DNA from: Gloeotrichia echinulata CP02
GTDB taxonomy: Bacteria > Cyanobacteriota > Cyanobacteriia > Cyanobacteriales > Nostocaceae
Reading direction: 5' to 3'
Length of the DNA stretch: 64,000 nt
NCBI GenBank assembly: GCA_038087035.1
Contig: CP051187.1
Span: forward strand, 6,268,001-6,332,000
Part shown: one piece after another, positions 1 to 9,200 of the stretch
Position numbering within the stretch: the first letter of the stretch is position 1
How the letters are laid out: every line of letters begins with the position of its first letter
Program-made: the position numbers and the translations under genes
The notes under the pieces: generated by a model
Seen by the model: only the letters and a program-made list of their open reading frames with translations
Told to the model about the DNA's origin: nothing
The model's database searches: none

Positions 1-125
1 CACAACAGCAATACTCTGTTGGACAGCAGTTACGCGGTTTGCTTAAATTAGCTGCTGATCAATCAGCACAGAAGATGGCGAACGAACTGGTTTTTCTGAA
101 TACTTATGTTGAGAAAATTATATAA
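1..125 (+). CDS. C-terminal fragment of an unidentified protein
   Basis: An open frame enters from the left edge and stops with TAA at 123-125, leaving about 40 codons. The visible tail is rich in Gln, Leu and Ala, probably helical, and ends VEKII. No motif is recognisable and the family cannot be named from this piece. The next gene starts 14 bases downstream on the same strand, so the two may be co-transcribed. Confidence 0.45.
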   Translation, partial: QQQYSVGQQLRGLLKLAADQSAQKMANELVFLNTYVEKII

Positions 126-138
126 CAGATTCAAAGCA

Positions 139-495
139 ATGACGGAACAGACGAGCAAAATCACTGGTTTTCACGCTCATGTCTACTACGATACCGAGAG
201 TCGTGATATCGCTGTCCGTATACGCGAAGAATTGGGCGCTAGATTTGATGTGCAGCTTGGGCGCTGGCGTGATGAACCGGTCGGACCGCACCCACAGGCG
301 ATGTATCAAGTTGCTTTCTTACCGAATCAGTTTGATCAAGTCATCCCCTGGTTAATGCTCAATCATCAGGGGTTGGATGTTCTTATCCACCCAAATACGG
401 AGGATGCTGTAGCAGACCACACAGATCATGCCTTGTGGCTGGGAAACAAGCTAGATCTCAATGTCGAGGTTCTGCGACGAATTACCACAAGTTGA
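139..495 (+). CDS. DOPA 4,5-dioxygenase family protein
   Basis: A 118-residue protein of the DOPA 4,5-dioxygenase-like family (PF08883), small proteins related to the fungal and plant extradiol enzymes that open catechol rings. Family marks are the N-terminal GFHAHVYYD segment, which carries a metal-binding His pair, the central RWRDEPVGPHP block, and the later LDVLIHPNT stretch with another His. An in-frame upstream start at 106 exists, but it overlaps the preceding gene; the internal ATG at 139 gives the usual family length. No clear Shine-Dalgarno is seen. The physiological substrate in cyanobacteria is not known from the sequence. Confidence 0.8.
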   Translation: MTEQTSKITGFHAHVYYDTESRDIAVRIREELGARFDVQLGRWRDEPVGPHPQAMYQVAFLPNQFDQVIPWLMLNHQGLDVLIHPNTEDAVADHTDHALWLGNKLDLNVEVLRRITTS

Positions 496-546
496 TTTAT
501 CGTACCGGAAAATTAGGGTTTTTGGCGTCGTTCAATCATCCATCTG

Positions 547-573
547 TAGGGACGCCAGGCTTTGCGCCTATTG
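547..573. repeat. degenerate copy of palindromic repeat A
   Basis: A worn copy of the 28-bp palindrome whose perfect form is at 15663-15690. It overlaps the last codons of aroA. Confidence 0.5.
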
Positions 574-1860
574 TTCTAACATGTGGAAAAATCGGGTAAA
601 ATAATCGGGAAATGTCTTGGCTGTACAACCAGGGTCTTTAATCACAATCCCTGGCGCCCGCAAGCCGGTGACAGCAAATGCCATTGCCATGCGATGATCA
701 TGATAGGTTTCAATTGCCGCAGGAGCGATCGCACTTGGTTCAATCCGCAAACCGTCGGCAAATTCTTCTACCTTGACTCCCAACCGTTGTAACTCTGTCA
801 CCACAGCTTTAATCCGTTCGGTTTCTTTATAACGAATATGTTCGACATTGCGAATGGTGACTGGTGAACTAGCAAATGGGGCGATCGCTCCTAATGTTTG
901 CACCAAATCTGACATATCATTCATATCAATGTCGATGCCCTGTAATTGCTGCGGTCCTCTAACTACAGTATAATTATCGCCGTGTTCAATCTGGCAACCC
1001 ATCTGTTCTAATACATTCAGCCACAGAATATCTCCTTGACAGGATTCTTTGGTCAAATGATTCACCCGCACCCTTCCACCTGTAACGGCGGCGGCGGCAA
1101 AAAAATAAGAGGCATTCGAGGCATCTGGTTCTATGGTATAATGTCTACCTTGGTAACGCTGACCCGCTTTGATTTTAAATTGATTCTCGGCAGTTTCTAT
1201 TACTTCTACGCCAAAATCTGCCATGAGGCGAGAGGTCATTTTGACATAAGATTGAGAAACCAGTGTACCCTCAACCTCAATGATGGTGTCCTGTTGAGCA
1301 TAAGGCGCAATCATCAACAATGCCGACAGTTGTTGACTGGTTTGGTTGGCTTTCAAACGAAAATGTCCGCCGCTAAATTGCTGACTGTAGATAGTGTAGG
1401 GCATAAAACCAGGGTTGCCCTCAAAATTAATCTTTGCTCCCCCCGTTTCCAGTACCGTCAGCAAATCCCCCATCGGTCTTTCCCGCATCCGAGGAACCCC
1501 ATCTAGGCGATATTCACCATTCCCTAATCCCACCAGCGCCGAAATAAACCGAGCTGCGGTACCTGCTAAACCTACAAATAAATCTGCTTGTGTAGCCGGA
1601 ATTTCCCCCCCTCTTCCCGCAACGTGAATCCTCGCCAAATCAGAATTTAGCTCAATGGGAATGCCTAATTGCTCTACGCATTTGGCAAAATACTGACTGT
1701 CTTCACTAAATAAGGCGTTTTCTAATAGGGAATCTCCAAGTGCCAATGCAGCCACGAGTAATGCCCGATTGGTAATACTTTTAGAACCAGGAATCTCTAC
1801 GGTGGCATCGACTGGGCGATTTAGAGCAGGGATGGCAATAGTATCCACATTAAACCTCAC
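568..1860 (-). CDS. aroA: 3-phosphoshikimate 1-carboxyvinyltransferase (EPSP synthase)
   Basis: This 430-residue enzyme joins shikimate-3-phosphate and phosphoenolpyruvate to give EPSP, the sixth step of the shikimate pathway to chorismate, in the cytoplasm. The sequence shows the N-terminal substrate loop PGSKSITNR (about residues 24-32), the GLAGTAARF phosphoenolpyruvate-site loop near 97-105, RERPMGDLL near 127-135, and the C-terminal YKETERIKA and DHRMAMAFA motifs. Length is normal for a full two-domain enzyme. It is divergent from the TetR gene, with about 190 bases between them. The stop codon lies against a degraded palindromic repeat, so the last residues may differ from relatives. 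Confidence 0.96.
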   Translation of the reverse strand: MRFNVDTIAIPALNRPVDATVEIPGSKSITNRALLVAALALGDSLLENALFSEDSQYFAKCVEQLGIPIELNSDLARIHVAGRGGEIPATQADLFVGLAGTAARFISALVGLGNGEYRLDGVPRMRERPMGDLLTVLETGGAKINFEGNPGFMPYTIYSQQFSGGHFRLKANQTSQQLSALLMIAPYAQQDTIIEVEGTLVSQSYVKMTSRLMADFGVEVIETAENQFKIKAGQRYQGRHYTIEPDASNASYFFAAAAVTGGRVRVNHLTKESCQGDILWLNVLEQMGCQIEHGDNYTVVRGPQQLQGIDIDMNDMSDLVQTLGAIAPFASSPVTIRNVEHIRYKETERIKAVVTELQRLGVKVEEFADGLRIEPSAIAPAAIETYHDHRMAMAFAVTGLRAPGIVIKDPGCTAKTFPDYFTRFFHMLEQ

Positions 1861-1982
1861 AGGGCATACATTACAAATAATATCAGGACTTAAGCAACAG
1901 ACTTATTTTTTAACTCGAAGTCCCCCATAGGCATTTTTAGTCGTGATTGCACAATTAATGCTGACTTAGGCAAAAATATATA

Positions 1983-2012
1983 TTGACAAACAAGTATTAA
2001 GGATTGTATCGT
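1983..2012 (+). promoter_or_regulatory. possible promoter of the tetR-devBCA-like operon
   Basis: TTGACA at 1983-1988 is followed after 18 bases by TATCGT at 2007-2012. Between this and the start codon lies CGAGCGTTCG (2021-2030), with CGA and TCG arms that could be part of an operator for the regulator. This is inference only. Confidence 0.3.
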
Positions 2013-2048
2013 TAAAAAAACGAGCGTTCGATATAAATATTCCGAGAT

Positions 2049-2621
2049 ATGCCAAAGATTGTTGATCATGAACAATACCGCAAAGAACTGCTCGGCAAAT
2101 GCTTTGATTTATTTGCCCAAAAAGGCTATGCTGCCATTACCATGCGGCAAATTGCTGAGTGTTTAGGGGTTTCTACGGGAACTCTATATCACTACTTTTC
2201 TAGCAAACAAGCTTTGTTTGAGCAATTAGTGGAAGAGATGTGTCAACAGGATATAAGTGCAGCATTGGCGGAATTGGGAGAACGGAAAACACCACAAGAG
2301 GCGATGGAAGTTCTAGGAAAATATTTGGTGAAAAATGAGGATTATTTTATTAAGTGGACTTATCTGGTAGTTGATTTTTGCCAATATCAAGATTCTCAAG
2401 AAATATCGGGAAAGCATGTATTTAGGCGTGTAATTCAGCGATATCAGCAGGTGATTTGTGATTTTTTAGGGATTGAAGATTTGGTATTAGCCTCCTTGGT
2501 ATTGAGCCTTGTAGATGGTTTATTTTTAGGAAGATTACAGGGAAATGAAATGATTAATATTCCTGAACAATGCAATCTGCTGGGAAGGATATTGACGGCT
2601 TATTTGCACAAAGTTTCATAA
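2049..2621 (+). CDS. TetR/AcrR family transcriptional regulator
   Basis: A 190-residue repressor-type protein. Residues 10-55 form the TetR helix-turn-helix, with the classical GYAAITMRQIAECLGV and GTLYHYFSSKQALFEQL segments; the remainder is a helical ligand-binding domain with no recognised ligand motif. It is the first gene of a likely four-gene unit: the DevB-like membrane fusion gene starts 23 bases after its stop, then permease and ATPase follow. In such arrangements the regulator usually represses its own exporter and is released by the exported compound or a related molecule. The identity of that ligand is not visible. Confidence 0.93.
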   Translation: MPKIVDHEQYRKELLGKCFDLFAQKGYAAITMRQIAECLGVSTGTLYHYFSSKQALFEQLVEEMCQQDISAALAELGERKTPQEAMEVLGKYLVKNEDYFIKWTYLVVDFCQYQDSQEISGKHVFRRVIQRYQQVICDFLGIEDLVLASLVLSLVDGLFLGRLQGNEMINIPEQCNLLGRILTAYLHKVS

Positions 2622-2644
2622 AAAAACAAAATAGAGGGGTAAAA

Positions 2645-3934
2645 ATGACTAACAGACTGTTATTTAAACCAAAAAATCAACAATTAATTGCATTAGTAAT
2701 TGGTGCTACTGTAATTACAGGTGGAATTGTCGTTTATGCTATATCTCAGTTTGGACAAGTTGGTAAAACTTCCTCATCAGAGACTGTAGCAGCGGCGCCA
2801 ATTAGCGAAAAAGTGACAGCATTAGGAAGACTACAACCAGAAGCAGAGGTAATTAGCCTGTCTGCACCTTTGGCTTTAGACGGCGATCGCATTGCCGAAA
2901 TTTTAATCAAAGAAGGCGATCGCGTCAAAGACGGACAAGTTGTCGCCATTTTAGACTCACGCGATCGCTTGCAAACTGCCGTACTCCAGGCACAAAAACA
3001 AGTTAAACTGGCTCAAGCGAAACTCGCGCAAGTTAAAGCTGGTGCGAAAACTGGCGAAATTCAAGCACAGCAAGCAACCATTGAACGCTTACAAGCCCAA
3101 TCCCAAGGAGATAGAAAAGAGCAAGAACAAGCGATCGCGCGCCTGCAAGCCCAATGGCAAGGTGATAGAATTGCTCAAGAGGCGACAATTAGAAAGCTAG
3201 AAGCAGAACTCAGCAATGCCGAAGCCGAATATCAACGCTATCAGCAACTATCGAAACAAGGAGCAATTTCTAATTCTTTATTTGACAATAAACGCTTAAG
3301 TTGGGAAACCTCCATTCAGCAACTCAACGAAGCCAAAGCAGTTCTCAACCGCATTAACGACACTGCTAACAAGCAAATAGCCGAAGCCAAAGTAGGACTC
3401 AAGCGCATTAACACCACTGGTAACAAGGAAGTAAACGTTGCTCAAGCCACCCTTAAAAGTATAGCAGAAGTCCGACCGGTGGATGTACAGATAGCGCAAA
3501 CAGAAGTGGAAAATGCGATCGCCTCTCTCAAACGTGCCCAAACTGAATTAGCAGCAGCTTACATCAAAGCTCCTACCAAGGGTCAAATCCTGAAAATTCA
3601 TAAACGAGCGGGAGAAAAAATTGGTGATGCTGGCGTTGCAGACTTGGCACAAAATGACCAAATGATTGCCGTAGCCGAAGTTTATCAAACTGATATCGCT
3701 AAAGTCAAACTGGGACAACAAGCGGTGATTACCAGTCAGGGATTTACTGGTGAACTGCGCGGTACCGTTTCCTTAATTGGCTTACAGGTGAACCGACAAA
3801 ACGTTTTTAGCAACCAGCCAGGAGAAAATCTTGATAGCCGAGTTGTTGAGGTAAAAATTCATCTCAATGCTGAAGATAGCACGCGTGTTGCTGGGTTGAC
3901 TAACTTACAGGTACAGATAGCAATTAACAATTAG
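2645..3934 (+). CDS. ABC exporter membrane fusion protein, DevB-like (HlyD family)
   Basis: A 429-residue periplasmic adaptor that links an inner-membrane ABC exporter to a TolC-type outer-membrane channel. It has one N-terminal membrane helix (about 14-33), a first half-lipoyl segment (RIAEILIKEGDRVKDGQVVAIL), a long coiled coil (about 100-285) rich in Gln, Ala and Lys, a second half-lipoyl segment containing IKAPTKGQILKIHKRAGEKI, and a C-terminal beta-barrel. An in-frame start at 2570 lies inside tetR; the ATG at 2645 is chosen because GAGGGG sits just upstream and it begins right before the membrane helix. In Anabaena the DevBCA exporter is needed for the heterocyst glycolipid layer, but several paralogous operons exist, so the substrate here is open. 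Confidence 0.9.
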   Translation: MTNRLLFKPKNQQLIALVIGATVITGGIVVYAISQFGQVGKTSSSETVAAAPISEKVTALGRLQPEAEVISLSAPLALDGDRIAEILIKEGDRVKDGQVVAILDSRDRLQTAVLQAQKQVKLAQAKLAQVKAGAKTGEIQAQQATIERLQAQSQGDRKEQEQAIARLQAQWQGDRIAQEATIRKLEAELSNAEAEYQRYQQLSKQGAISNSLFDNKRLSWETSIQQLNEAKAVLNRINDTANKQIAEAKVGLKRINTTGNKEVNVAQATLKSIAEVRPVDVQIAQTEVENAIASLKRAQTELAAAYIKAPTKGQILKIHKRAGEKIGDAGVADLAQNDQMIAVAEVYQTDIAKVKLGQQAVITSQGFTGELRGTVSLIGLQVNRQNVFSNQPGENLDSRVVEVKIHLNAEDSTRVAGLTNLQVQIAINN

Positions 3935-4073
3935 TAATCGGCCACAAAGCGCCTAATTAGCTTATGAAAAGTACACCAACTCATAACAGGCACTCAACCC
4001 ATAAATTACTAATTACGAATTACGAATTACCATGAGGATAACGGATATTTAGGATATATTGAGGTATGATAAA

Positions 4074-5240
4074 ATGATTGGTAAAATGTTTCGGAAAACA
4101 CCGCTAGCATGGCGGCAGTTAATGAAAGAAAAAACCCGGCTGGCGATAGCAGTTGCAGGTATTACCTTTGCTGACATGCTGATGTTTATTCAGTTGGGAT
4201 TTGAAAGTGCGCTATTTGATGCAGCTATTAAACCCCATCGCAATTTAGAGGCTGATTTAGTTTTAATTAATCCGCAATTTCAAACCCTGTTCTCAGTCAA
4301 AAGTTTTTCTAGAGAACGATTATATCAAGCATTAGCTTATGACGGTGTACAGTCAGTGAATTCAGTTTACATTAGTACTGGACAGTGGCGAAATCCCGAA
4401 ACCCGTCTAGAAAGAGCTATTTTGGTTTGGGGTGTCGATCCAGCAAAACCTCCGTTTAAATCAGCCGACATCAAAGAAAACAGTTATCAACTCAAACAAT
4501 TGTATCAAGTTCTATTTGATCAAGCCGGTCGTCCAGAATATGGTGCTGTTGGCGATATCTTGCAGAAAACAGGCTTCTTTGAGACAGAACTGAATAGTAA
4601 AGCAATTAAAGTTAAAGGCTTGTTTACTGATGGTGCTTCCTTTGCTGCGGATGGAAATGTTATTACCAGTGATTCGACCTTTTTACAACTATTTCCCACC
4701 CGTAAACCAGAGCAAATTGAAGTGGGATTGCTGACACTCAAACCGGGTGTAGATCCTGAAAAAGTGCGATCGCAACTAAGCAAAGCACTACCCAAAGATG
4801 TCATAGTTCTCACCCCAGAAGGGTTTGCTCAAATCGAGAAAAAATACTGGGAAACTGGTACTGCTATTGGGTTCATTTTCGGTTTAGGTACAGCAGTCGG
4901 GTTCATTGTCGGTATTGTCATTGTCTACCAAATCCTGTATTCTGATGTTTCCGAACATATGCCAGAATACGCCACCCTCAAAGCAATGGGTTATGGCGAT
5001 AACTATCTACTAGGAGTCTTGTTACAAGAAGCATTGCTTTTAGCTGTGTTAGGTTATATACCAGCATTTTTACTTTCTATTGGGCTATATAATCTCACCG
5101 CCACTGCGACACTGCTGCCCATATTTATGAAAACAGAAAGAGCAATATATGTTTTAAATTTAACAATTATTATGTGTAGTTTTTCAGGGGCGATCGCCAT
5201 GAGAAAGCTACGTTCCGCCGACCCCGCAGATGTTTTTTAA
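4074..5240 (+). CDS. ABC exporter permease, DevC-like
   Basis: A 388-residue inner-membrane permease of the MacB/FtsX type. It has one N-terminal helix (about 24-45), a large extracytoplasmic domain containing DLVLINPQFQTLFSV and GVDPAKPPFK, then three C-terminal helices (about 265-290, 320-345 and 355-375). These are features of the DevC family. A TTG at 4059 gives a longer frame; ATG at 4074 is preferred because GAGG lies 9 bases upstream. It follows the DevB-like gene after about 140 bases and precedes the ATPase gene by 50 bases. No defect is seen. Confidence 0.9.
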   Translation: MIGKMFRKTPLAWRQLMKEKTRLAIAVAGITFADMLMFIQLGFESALFDAAIKPHRNLEADLVLINPQFQTLFSVKSFSRERLYQALAYDGVQSVNSVYISTGQWRNPETRLERAILVWGVDPAKPPFKSADIKENSYQLKQLYQVLFDQAGRPEYGAVGDILQKTGFFETELNSKAIKVKGLFTDGASFAADGNVITSDSTFLQLFPTRKPEQIEVGLLTLKPGVDPEKVRSQLSKALPKDVIVLTPEGFAQIEKKYWETGTAIGFIFGLGTAVGFIVGIVIVYQILYSDVSEHMPEYATLKAMGYGDNYLLGVLLQEALLLAVLGYIPAFLLSIGLYNLTATATLLPIFMKTERAIYVLNLTIIMCSFSGAIAMRKLRSADPADVF

Positions 5241-5290
5241 TTTTGAATTATCTGATCATAGGAAAGCCAAATTCAAACTATTAAAATCCC

Positions 5291-6007
5291 ATGTTTATAG
5301 AATCTACACCTGTAATTTCTGTTGCCAATATTAACCATTATTTTGGTCAAGGTTCCCTGCGTAAACAAGCATTATTCAATATTAATTTGGAGATTAATGC
5401 TGGTGAGATTGTGATTATGACAGGTCCATCAGGTTCAGGAAAAACTACGCTGTTGACTCTCATGGGTGGACTACGTTCAGCCCAAGAAGGTAGTTTGAAA
5501 ATTTTAGGAGAGGAAATTTGTGGTGCTAGCAAGCGACAATTAACCCAGTTACGTCGCCAGATTGGTTATATTTTTCAAGCCCATAATCTGATGACATTTT
5601 TAACAGCCAAAGAAAACGTCAGAATGTCCTTAGAGTTACATGAACAATATCTGAATCAGGATATGAACAAAAAAGCAATCGCCATGCTAGAAACTGTTGG
5701 TTTGGGTGATCGAGTAAATTACTACGCCGAAAACTTATCAGGGGGACAAAAACAACGAGTAGCGATTGCTCGGGCTTTAGTCAGCCATCCTAAAATTGTC
5801 TTAGCAGACGAACCCACAGCCGCACTAGACAAAAAATCTGGGCGCGATGTGGTAGAATTAATGCAGCGGCTAGCGAAAGAACAAGGTTGTACAATATTGC
5901 TCGTCACCCATGACAACCGCATCCTCGACATTGCCGATCGCATCATATATATGGAAGACGGACAACTAAAAAGCAATGGTGTAGATGTTACGGCGAAAAT
6001 CAATTAA
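5291..6007 (+). CDS. ABC exporter ATP-binding protein, DevA-like
   Basis: A 238-residue ATPase of the LolD/MacB/DevA class that powers the DevC-like permease. Walker A is GPSGSGKTTLL (about residues 45-55), the Q-loop is in GYIFQAHNLM, the signature is LSGGQKQRVAIARAL (about 149-163), Walker B is KIVLADEPTAALD, and the switch histidine is in LLVTHDNR. All catalytic residues are present. The N-terminal YFGQGSLRKQALFNINL stretch, with the extra bases between strand and A-loop, is typical of the DevA branch. It is the last gene of the exporter operon; a block of short repeats follows the stop. Confidence 0.93.
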   Translation: MFIESTPVISVANINHYFGQGSLRKQALFNINLEINAGEIVIMTGPSGSGKTTLLTLMGGLRSAQEGSLKILGEEICGASKRQLTQLRRQIGYIFQAHNLMTFLTAKENVRMSLELHEQYLNQDMNKKAIAMLETVGLGDRVNYYAENLSGGQKQRVAIARALVSHPKIVLADEPTAALDKKSGRDVVELMQRLAKEQGCTILLVTHDNRILDIADRIIYMEDGQLKSNGVDVTAKIN

Positions 6008-6069
6008 AAAAAGGGCGTTGCATAATTGCGGGATGAAATCGTTAAATTCAACTTTGAAAACTCTTCCTC

Positions 6070-6180
6070 TTCCCTACGGGACGCTCCGCGAATGCGCCTT
6101 CCCTACGGGACGCTCCGCGAATGCGCCTTCTCTGCGTTCGCGTAGCGTGTCGAAGACAGACGCTCCGCGAATGCGTGAGA
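6070..6180. repeat. cluster of short interspersed repeats
   Basis: Two direct copies of CCCTACGGGACGCTCCGCGA, each followed by ATGCGCC, and then a related inverted form (GCGTTCGCGTAGCGTGTCGA with ACGCTCCGCGAATGCG). The same modules occur near 14630-14720, 18100, 36380-36460, 43630-43700, 50250, 57320-57580 and 61875-61910. They lie between two genes pointing toward each other and could form strong hairpins. Confidence 0.8.
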
Positions 6181-6238
6181 CAAAAATCATCCCATCAATC
6201 AGCAACGCCGCTTTAGACAGTGTATCAGGATATTTTTG

Positions 6239-9200
6239 TTACCTCCCACCAAGCAAAATTACCGTAGAATCTGCAGCCCGGCCAAATTCCTCTGGTGCAT
6301 ATTGCAGATGGGCTTGGGACCCTGGCCAGAAAAATGTCCCAGGAGTAACGGAACGTACTAAGTAGTTGAGGCTATACACTCCTGCTTCCAGGTGGTCGGC
6401 GTAGGCGACGGTGCGATCGCGGTAGATTGTTTTATATCCTAGTTCCCAACTGTCGGCTTGGGCTTGTAATGCCGCGGTTGTAGTCTCAAAGCTGGCATCT
6501 ACTGCTTCTAAACCGGCGGCTAAGGGGTCACTAATTACCACATGCTCTACCGGATGGTCAACTATAAGTTCTAATTTCACATTGTACACCTCCCCTGTCT
6601 GTAATGTCAAGGGGTTATTCCCAACTCCCAAACCAAATTTTTGCAGAATCTTCGCTTCACCGACTTTTTCGAGTTCGCGGGTGATGCGTAAACCGTTAAA
6701 TTTGCCTGGTTGATTCCCCTGCAGGCGATAATTGTAAGCGGCTAGATAATGTAATTTGCCTTTACCTGATTTTTTGATCGTCAAATTATGGCGTCCACGG
6801 GGTAATTTCTCCATCGGCACGTTTATTTGTAAACTGGGATGGCGGGAATCTGCAAATTTATTTTCAGCGAGTTTTTGACCGGCTAATTCGACTGTGGCGA
6901 TCAAGTTGGGGGGTGTGGGTTGCAATTGGCTATATTCTACCAAGGCTGTGAGTGCTTGGGCATTGTTATAACTAGTTTGCCATGTGCCGTCTCTTCTTAG
7001 GGCGAGGAGACTGCGGAATAATTTATCGATAATTTCTGGTTGGGCTTTTTGGGCGATAAATAGGCGTAAAGCTTGGGCTTGGGTTGCGGTATTGGAACTC
7101 ATCCATCCCCAACTTTGGGGTAAACTGATAACGGCGGTGCGTCCAGTTTCATAGATATTTTTTTGCACCTGGGTCAAGATTTCTTGGGCTTCTTTTTCCC
7201 ATTCTGTAAATTGGGAGAGGTATCGCGCTAGTTTTATTTGGGTGACGATATCAAAGGCGTTGCGTTGTTGATAAATATCTGTGAGGAAGCTGTTGCGTTT
7301 GTCGCCTAGTTTTGCTAAACCGATCAGGGCGTTAAGTTGGAGTTGATTTTTACAGAGTTTTTGTTTGCAGAAGTCGTATTCTCCGGGGTTCGCCAAAACT
7401 TTTTGTAAGTAATTTTTTAGGCGAGATAGCATGAGAGAATCGACTAAACCGGGAAAGGCTTGATTAGCTTTGGCTAAAGATTCCGCTGCGTAGGAAGAAA
7501 TCCAAGGGTCTGATTTTTGTTGTCCGGGGAAAGCTGCGAAACCACCATCTGTCAGTTGGAGTTTTTCGAGGGTTTCTATTGCTTGATTGGTAATTTTCCC
7601 TAGTCCCCAGTCCTCGGTCCCCAGTCCCAAGATTTGTAAATTTGCGGCTATGATCAGTTGACTGGCTGCAGGTTCTGTAAATGGTAATTCATCATCGCCA
7701 AAAACTTGCTTTGCGCTTTGTTTAATTTCGGGAATCAAGGTAGTCGCGAGTTGAATATCTAAACCTCCCATTTTCGGGAAGATATTTTTCTCGACATTGA
7801 GGGGAATTTTTACTTGATTTTCGGTAACGCCAGTTTCTACGACTTGTTCTGTAATTTCCAGGGGCTTAATTTCTAACGGAACTTCAAAGCGATCGCCTGT
7901 ATTATTTAACTGAGTGGTAAAGCGAATTTTGGCGTCACCGACAGTATCAGCTAACATGGGAAAGCGATAAGCTTGGGTTGAAGTTTCCGCTTTGGTGGAG
8001 AGATTGGGGTTTAGTTCTACAAACTTGAGGGTACCGCTAACTTCACCATTAATTTTCAGAGTTCCAGAACTTCCCGTGTTGTTGGTGACAGATAAACCGG
8101 CGTCGAGGCGATCGCCTATCCGGGCAAATTGTGGGAAGATGGGATTAGTTACGAGTGGTTTGGTGCTGATCAAGGTGGTTTCGCCATTCCCAAAACGGAG
8201 ATTTCCATCAGTAGCGACTACCATCACTCGCCATGTGGTTAAGTCGTCGGGTAATTTAAAACTTACCTGTGCTTTTCCATTCGCGTCTGTCATCACAGCA
8301 CCATTATAGTAAGCTAAAGCTTGGAAGTTTGTCCGAGTGCGAGTATTGGCGACACCAGATGACAAACCACCACCATAACCCCAACCTTTGGGTTTGGTTA
8401 TATCTTGGGGTTGGATGATGACATCGGGACGATTATCGCTGAATCGGGTAGATATTGTTTGTTCAGCGTAAACTGTTTTTACCAAATCTGGTGGACGATA
8501 TCCTGAAAGTTGGAGTACCGCTTCGTTCACCACCATGACTGTAAATTGTCCTTTGGTGGGGTTTCCTTGATTGTCTTTCAGTTGTAGTTGAATGGTTTCT
8601 TCCCCACCTGGTGTGACTGATGCTTGGGTGGGGGTGACTTGCGGTTTTAAATATTTATCTTGTAAGTTGACATGAAAAGGTGCAAAACCAATTTTCACCA
8701 AATTCTCTAAACTTCCCACTTCCAACTGATTTAAAGGAACACCTTGACGAACTAACACAGCTTGAACTGCTGCATTTGGTAACATTTCTGGTGTAACTTG
8801 AAACTGGATTTGTGGTGCGCCGCCCTTGACTTTGATAATCTGTTGATAGAGAGGGTGATCTTTGGCGATCGCAAAATATAATTCAGCGTCTGGATAGGGA
8901 GATTGAATCAGTGCGGTTGCGGTTTCCCCTGGTTTATATTCTTTCTTATTCAGCTTGACTTCCAAAAAATCCCGTTCTTTTGCTCCCCAATATACAGGAT
9001 TATCTCCCGTCGCCCAAATTTGTAAATCCGTGGCTGTCAATTCTGCTTTCGTATCGCTAAAATTAGCTCGCAAACGATAAGCACCAGATTCTTTGGGTGT
9101 GAGTGTGAGAACTTGCGGTTTTTCGGCGGATGTAATTTCTACTTGGGCGACTGTTTGATATTCGACTTGATTTTTTGGTGTCTGACTACCTGCCACCACC

